From an uncultured Bacillaceae bacterium (GTDB lineage Bacteria > Bacillota > Bacilli > Bacillales > Alkalibacillaceae): 10,795 bases of DNA. Positions within the stretch are counted from its first letter, which is position 1. Every line of letters starts with the position of its first letter. A program made the translations under genes and the position numbers. The notes under the pieces were generated by a model. The model searched no databases. It saw only the letters and a program-made list of their open reading frames with translations, and had not been told where the DNA came from. Shown here in pieces: positions 7,308 to 10,795 of this stretch. Location: assembly GCA_937958375.1 (NCBI GenBank), contig CALGNY010000269.1, positions 1-10,795 of the forward strand, given 5' to 3'.

Positions 7308-7322
7308 ACTTTTCAGAAAAGG
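7308..7322. promoter_or_regulatory. CodY-like operator in the divergent region
   Basis: The sequence ACTTTTCAGAAAAGG matches 12 of 15 positions of the CodY box AATTTTCWGAAAATT and contains a perfect inverted repeat CTTTTC-A-GAAAAG. CodY is a known repressor of peptide-transport operons in Firmicutes when branched-chain amino acids and GTP are plentiful. The site lies between the two promoters and overlaps neither. A weaker candidate with four mismatches (7418-7432) overlaps the spacer of the lipoprotein promoter. Confidence 0.5.
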
Positions 7323-7412
7323 CATAAAAAAATAAAAACTTCCTATATATATAGTGCTGCAAGTCGATTGGTGTCTGATTTTCGGTTTCTTCGTTTTTGA
7401 CAAAAAACAACC

Positions 7413-7441
7413 TTGCTAATTATTCGAAAATAAGATATGAT
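7413..7441 (+). promoter_or_regulatory. SigA-type promoter for the substrate-binding lipoprotein gene
   Basis: TTGCTA (7413-7418, 4 of 6) and TATGAT (7436-7441, 5 of 6) are 17 bases apart, giving a start near 7448 and a leader of about 55 bases. A perfect TTGACA at 7397-7402 has no acceptable -10 at the right distance. The upstream in-frame ATG at 7437 falls inside this -10, which supports the start at 7503. Confidence 0.6.
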
Positions 7442-7502
7442 TTTTTTAACCCTATTTTACATAGGGAAAATTAAGAAATTTTACGAGGGGGTAACACGCA
7501 TT

Positions 7503-9260
7503 ATGAAGTCAAAAAAATTACTTTGGCTTTTCGCTCTATTGCTAGGGTCGATGTTAGTACTAGCTGCATGTGCTGGCGACGGTGAAACGGACGACAGCGA
7601 CAGCGAATCTGACAGCGGTACAGAAGACACTGGCTCAGAAGAAGAAACAGATTCTGATTCTGAAGATAGCGAAGGTGAAGAAGCATCTGGAGGAGAAGGT
7701 GGCGACGACATCGTTATCGCAGTATCTTCTGATCTAGTATCTCTTGATCCACATATTGAAAACGACGTTCCATCAAGTAACGTTCGTGACAACATTTACG
7801 AAACATTGGTTGAACAAGACGAAAACATGGAAATTGTTGAAGGTCTTGCGACTGAATGGGAACAAACGGATGACACAACTTGGGTATTCACACTTAGAGA
7901 AGGTGTGAAATTCCACGACGGTTCTGATTTTACAGCTGAAGACGTAAAAGCAAACCTTGACCGTGTTCTTGACCCAGCGGTTGCATCACCACGTGCTTTC
8001 CTATATGAAATGGTCACTGAAGTCAACGTACTAGGTGATTACGAAATCGAAATCAAGACAGAGTACCCATTTGCACCACTTCTTTCTCATTTAGCACACG
8101 ATGCGGGTGGAATCTTGAGTAAAGATGTCATTGACGCTGACTATGAAAATGCGATTTCTGAAGCAGGACTTGACATGACTCTTGAAGAATTCTACGAAGA
8201 AAGAGAAGCTGGCGGCGATGAATATGCTGATGGAACAGCTGCTGAGCTAGCTGAATACACAGGTATTCACTCTGGCCAAAACCCAATCGGTACTGGCTAT
8301 TTCCAATTGGAAGAGCGTCAGTCTGGTGAGAGCACAACGCTTTCCCGCTATGAAGACTACTGGGGTGAACCTGCAAAACCAGCTACGGTAACATTCAAAG
8401 TAGTACCTGAGCCATCTGCTCGTATTGCTGAATTGGAAACAGGCGAATCTCATATCGTTGATCCAATCCAGCCTACTGACGTTAATCGTGTTGATGAAAA
8501 CGAAGAAACATATGTAAATATTCAAGAATCAACAAGCTTGTCTTACATCGGATTCAACGTTGAAAAAGAACCGTTTGACGACCCACGTGTACGTCAAGCC
8601 GTTAACTTGGCAATTAATAACCAAGAAATCATCGAAGGAATCTACCAAGGTAATGGTATTCCGGCTACTGGTCCACTAGCACCTGGCGTATTCGGTTACG
8701 ATGATAGTGTTGAAGGTCTAGGCTATGACCCAGAGCGTGCTCAAGAACTTCTTGAGGAAGCAGGTTATGGTGATGGATTCTCTACAACTCTATGGACTAA
8801 CGACAACGAGCAACGTGTTGAAACTGCACTTTACGTTCAAGATGCTCTTAGTGAGTATGGAATCGAAGTTGAAATCGAAGAACTTGAGTGGGGTGCTTAC
8901 CTAGAAAGAACATCTAACGGTGAGCATGACATGTTCGTACTTGGATGGTCTACAGTAACAGCTGATGCTGACTATGGACTATACGCTCTATTCCATTCTT
9001 CAATGGTCGGTGCTCCTGGTAACCGTTCTTTCCTTGAGAATGAAGAGCTTGATGAGCTTCTAGACGCTGGTCGTCGTGAAACTGACGAAACTGAGCGTGC
9101 TGCAATCTATAAAGAAGCACAAGAGCTATTGACTGAGCTTGCTCCAATGCTTTACATTCACCACCAGAACTACTTGACTGGTGTTCGTGAAGAAGTACAG
9201 GACTTCTCTGTCGATACACTCGGAATCTACCAGTTCAAAGATGTAACATTAGCTGAATAA
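7503..9260 (+). CDS. Peptide ABC transporter substrate-binding lipoprotein, OppA/DppE (SBP family 5) type
   Basis: A 585-residue extracytoplasmic lipoprotein that would capture peptide for the divergently encoded importer. The signal peptide has a lysine-rich start, a hydrophobic core and the lipobox LAAC with the lipidated C23. Residues 24-69 are a low-complexity linker almost entirely of D, E, S, G and T. The SBP family 5 domain begins at about 70, with SLDPH (80-84), GLATEWE (114-120), the FHDGSDFTAEDV motif (137-148), NPIGTGYF (260-267) and a family-typical C-terminal LYIHHQNY. Residues about 213-257 look like an acidic insertion between the usual S-K-D and NPIGTG landmarks. ATG 7503 is chosen because GAGGGGG lies 11 bases before it and the signal peptide begins there; the 22 extra residues from ATG 7437 would spoil it. 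Codons such as CGT, AAC, GAC and CCA are favoured more than in the neighbours, suggesting high expression. Glutathione-type binding proteins share the family. Confidence 0.94.
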   Translation: MKSKKLLWLFALLLGSMLVLAACAGDGETDDSDSESDSGTEDTGSEEETDSDSEDSEGEEASGGEGGDDIVIAVSSDLVSLDPHIENDVPSSNVRDNIYETLVEQDENMEIVEGLATEWEQTDDTTWVFTLREGVKFHDGSDFTAEDVKANLDRVLDPAVASPRAFLYEMVTEVNVLGDYEIEIKTEYPFAPLLSHLAHDAGGILSKDVIDADYENAISEAGLDMTLEEFYEEREAGGDEYADGTAAELAEYTGIHSGQNPIGTGYFQLEERQSGESTTLSRYEDYWGEPAKPATVTFKVVPEPSARIAELETGESHIVDPIQPTDVNRVDENEETYVNIQESTSLSYIGFNVEKEPFDDPRVRQAVNLAINNQEIIEGIYQGNGIPATGPLAPGVFGYDDSVEGLGYDPERAQELLEEAGYGDGFSTTLWTNDNEQRVETALYVQDALSEYGIEVEIEELEWGAYLERTSNGEHDMFVLGWSTVTADADYGLYALFHSSMVGAPGNRSFLENEELDELLDAGRRETDETERAAIYKEAQELLTELAPMLYIHHQNYLTGVREEVQDFSVDTLGIYQFKDVTLAE

Positions 9261-9269
9261 TAGCTTATC

Positions 9270-9301
9270 AAAACCGGAGGATTTATGCCTCCGGTTTTTT
9301 T
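9270..9301. terminator. Shared bidirectional terminator between the lipoprotein and ATP-grasp genes
   Basis: AACCGGAGG and CCTCCGGTT form the stem around the loop ATTTATG, with seven T residues after it on the plus strand. On the minus strand the stem is followed by TTTTGAT, a weaker tract. The stop codon of the minus-strand ATP-grasp gene (9300-9302) lies at the edge of the hairpin. Confidence 0.9.
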
Positions 9302-10271
9302 ATTCAAATTTTCTCAGCGAAACCTCTGGATATTTCATCATGACAATTCCCTCGGGGTATTGCGCACCCGCAAATGGAAAATTCATTTCATCTTGGATGT
9401 TTTTTAGGATGTACTCCATATAGTTGCGTCCCATCTCATGCGCATGAAGATATCCTGCACCAAACCGAGGATTAATTTCAGAAATATAATATTTACCGTT
9501 CCACTCAAACACGTCGATATCTAAGGGACCGATGAAATTCGCAGCATTCATCAAGCCTTTGATCATCGTCTCCAACACATCATTTCGGATCGAGACCGAC
9601 TTATCCGTTGCGCCACCAGCCATTTCAAATTTTTCCTTGATGAAAAGATCCACTAATTCCCCAGAAATCATGTCCATATAAACATCGATGCCGTATTCCT
9701 TTTCTTTTAAATACGGTTGAATAATCGGTTGTCCGACTTCCTCGACAGCTTCCTTTAACTCTTGCTCATTTTCTACACGGTGAACCCCTTGACTGGCTTT
9801 TCCATCTGCTGGTTTCACAATCAGTGGATAATCAAATTCATCATCCTCCAAAAGGTCCTTCATTTCACTCACGGACGAAAAAGTCGGAACTCCTGGGTAA
9901 CCAAGTTCTTTTATATATTGATAGGTTTTTAATTTATCTGTGCAGATATCGACCATATCTTGCTCACTCGTTATCAGTTTTACGCCTAAATTACTTAGAA
10001 CAGAATGGTTTTTGACCAATTGAGGCACTTCTTCTTCGATCAATGGAATGATCGCATCAATCTCTTTTCGTTTGCATGCATCAATCACGGATGAAATATA
10101 GCCCTCGTCATTGATTGGCTGTAAGATAACGTAATCATCGGCATGGTATAGCGCAGGTGAGAATCGGTCGGAGTCGCCTGCAATCACTTTTCCACCATGT
10201 GGTTTGAGGGTCTCCTTTAAGTACTCCACCATTTTTACTCGTGAACCTGTTGAACAAATCAATATATTCAT
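9300..10271 (-). CDS. Stand-alone ATP-grasp protein, carbamoyl-phosphate-synthase-like
   Basis: A 323-residue cytoplasmic protein that should use ATP to activate a carboxylate as an acyl-phosphate for ligation to a nucleophile. The pre-ATP-grasp domain (1-about 105) starts with a Rossmann-like NILICSTGSRVKMVEYL. The ATP-grasp part has K113, the IVKPADGKASQGV glycine loop (151-163), the adenine-hinge region QPYLKEKEYGIDV (185-197) and the metal-binding SEINPRFGAGY (264-274, E265 and N267). This resembles the half-repeats of CarB and PylC-like ligases. The substrate is unknown and no pathway partner adjoins it. ATG 10271 is preferred over GTG 10280, because that GTG is part of the AGAAGGTGAG ribosome site. 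It stands alone between typA and the importer. Confidence 0.85.
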   Translation of the reverse strand: MNILICSTGSRVKMVEYLKETLKPHGGKVIAGDSDRFSPALYHADDYVILQPINDEGYISSVIDACKRKEIDAIIPLIEEEVPQLVKNHSVLSNLGVKLITSEQDMVDICTDKLKTYQYIKELGYPGVPTFSSVSEMKDLLEDDEFDYPLIVKPADGKASQGVHRVENEQELKEAVEEVGQPIIQPYLKEKEYGIDVYMDMISGELVDLFIKEKFEMAGGATDKSVSIRNDVLETMIKGLMNAANFIGPLDIDVFEWNGKYYISEINPRFGAGYLHAHEMGRNYMEYILKNIQDEMNFPFAGAQYPEGIVMMKYPEVSLRKFE

Positions 10272-10275
10272 TTGT

Positions 10276-10285
10276 CTCACCTTCT
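10276..10285 (-). promoter_or_regulatory. Ribosome site deciding the ATP-grasp gene start
   Basis: AGAAGGTGAG on the minus strand places AAGGTG six bases before ATG 10271. The in-frame GTG at 10280 lies inside this site and so is not the likely start. Confidence 0.7.
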
Positions 10286-10313
10286 ATGGATGTCTATTTT
10301 TGTTGTCCTTATG

Positions 10314-10341
10314 TATTTACTCTTTTCAGACCTTTTTCAAA
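10314..10341 (-). promoter_or_regulatory. Possible promoter for the ATP-grasp gene
   Basis: The minus strand has TTTGAA (10341-10336) and TAAATA (10319-10314) separated by 16 bases. Both hexamers match the SigA consensus only partly, so this is a weak call. Some promoter is expected here because a strong terminator follows typA. Confidence 0.3.
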
Positions 10342-10503
10342 CATCGCTTCTTTTCTGAAACGCCTTCATTCCGGGACGATTGAGGTAGATTTGTTTGGTG
10401 TTTTGCTGTGTGTTTTTTTCAGCTGTCTTACAAGATAAAGCCTTTTGCCTAGTTCATGTGACTGGAATATCACAATGGTAGTGCAGGGTCTTTATTTTTT
10501 CAT

Positions 10504-10535
10504 AAAAAAATCTCCTACAATATCGCAGGAGATTT
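10504..10535 (-). terminator. Terminator of typA
   Basis: On the minus strand AAATCTCCT (10535-10527) pairs with AGGAGATTT (10516-10508) across a ten-base loop, and the T-run continues to 10504. It lies 11 bases past the typA stop codon. Confidence 0.88.
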
Positions 10536-10546
10536 AATGTCGTGAT

Positions 10547-10795
10547 TTATGCTTTTTTGGCGCGTTTTTGTTCTCTTTCACGCTCGCCTTTATTTAAGAT
10601 TTTCTTCCGTAGTCTGACTGATTCTGGTGTCACTTCGCAGTATTCATCATCATTCAAAAATTCGATTGCTTCTTCTAATGTCAGTTTGCGTGTGCTCCGG
10701 ATGTTGACCGTATTGTCTTTTGTAGCTGAGCGAACGTTGGTCAACGCTTTTTCTTTCGTGATATTCACCGTTAAGTCATTTTCACGATTGTGCTC
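10547..10795 (-). CDS. typA: TypA/BipA translational GTPase, C-terminal end (partial)
   Basis: The last 82 residues of the ribosome-associated GTPase TypA/BipA; the rest lies beyond the right edge. The visible part begins EHNRENDLTVNITKEK and continues through TNVRSATKDN and LEEAIEFLNDDEYCEVTPES to a lysine- and arginine-rich tail ending KRAKKA. These are the landmarks of the TypA-specific C-terminal domain, which contacts the ribosome. The GTPase domain cannot be checked. The reading frame runs open to the window edge, and there is no start codon in view. BipA takes part in ribosome assembly and stress responses. A strong terminator follows at once, so the ATP-grasp gene downstream is probably not co-transcribed. 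Confidence 0.95.
   Translation of the reverse strand, partial: EHNRENDLTVNITKEKALTNVRSATKDNTVNIRSTRKLTLEEAIEFLNDDEYCEVTPESVRLRKKILNKGEREREQKRAKKA

Larger units (their letters stand above)
7049..7502. other. Divergent intergenic region between the ABC operon and the lipoprotein gene
   Basis: These 454 bases hold no convincing gene: minus-strand open frames here lack ribosome sites and any recognisable protein pattern. The region is AT-rich and carries an extended -10 promoter towards the permease operon (7180-7188), a CodY-like palindrome (7308-7322), an alternating TATATATATA stretch (7344-7353), and a promoter for the lipoprotein gene (7413-7441). A ten-base direct repeat TTAAGAAATC occurs at 7075-7084 and 7163-7172 within the operon leader; its meaning is unknown. 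Confidence 0.7.

Noticed and set aside
7116..7403. Minus-strand open frame of 95 codons in the divergent intergenic region
   Set aside because: It has no ribosome site or recognisable protein pattern and lies across the predicted promoters and the CodY-like site.
10357..10369. TGAAACGCCTTCA as a second cre site
   Set aside because: It lacks one base between the half-sites of the cre consensus and has several mismatches when aligned without a gap.
10241..10438. Plus-strand open frame of 65 codons upstream of the ATP-grasp gene
   Set aside because: It overlaps the ATP-grasp start and its ribosome site on the other strand, has no ribosome site of its own, and reads as low-complexity C/F/S-rich sequence.
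10457..10474. TGTGA/TCACA inverted repeat resembling a CRP/Fnr operator
   Set aside because: The spacer is eight bases, not the six required by the TGTGA-N6-TCACA consensus, and it lies just past the typA terminator with no promoter in register.

Overview
The window looks like chromosomal DNA of a Gram-positive, moderate-GC member of the Bacillaceae, probably from the halophilic or halotolerant side of the family (Halobacillus/Pontibacillus-like). This is inferred from strong AGGAGG-type ribosome sites, UTG/GTG-tolerant starts, a typical Firmicute lipoprotein signal, cre-like and CodY-like operators, a TypA tail of Bacillus type, and a very acidic substrate-binding lipoprotein. No species can be fixed from the sequence alone.

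Layout. Bases 1-199 hold a degenerate tandem array with an exact 21-bp period; it runs off the left edge and stops about 35 bases before the ribosome site of a small TPR protein (249-731, +). A bidirectional-type hairpin (736-774) separates this gene from a convergent two-gene minus-strand operon, kbl (1762-2955) and SDR-type tdh (778-1731). Together these convert L-threonine through 2-amino-3-ketobutyrate to glycine and acetyl-CoA. The operon has a good extended -10 promoter with a near-perfect cre-like site just upstream.

The centre (3112-9260) is a complete peptide-type ABC importer. A minus-strand operon encodes two permeases and two ATPases in the order C-B-D-F, and the substrate-binding lipoprotein gene is transcribed divergently (+, 7503-9260). 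The 454-base divergent intergenic region carries a promoter for each side and a well-matched CodY-like palindrome, suggesting nutrient-linked control. The lipoprotein would capture peptide outside the membrane, the B/C permeases form the channel, and the D/F ATPases power import.

The right end has a stand-alone ATP-grasp enzyme of unknown substrate (9300-10271, -), whose stop codon sits in the shared terminator behind the lipoprotein gene. The C-terminal end of typA/bipA (10547-10795, -) follows with its own terminator and is cut by the window edge.

Most of the window is conventional metabolism and transport. The least explained element is the 21-bp array at the left edge: its spacing is kept exactly over nine units although the sequence between the conserved cores has diverged and stop codons interrupt the repeating frame.
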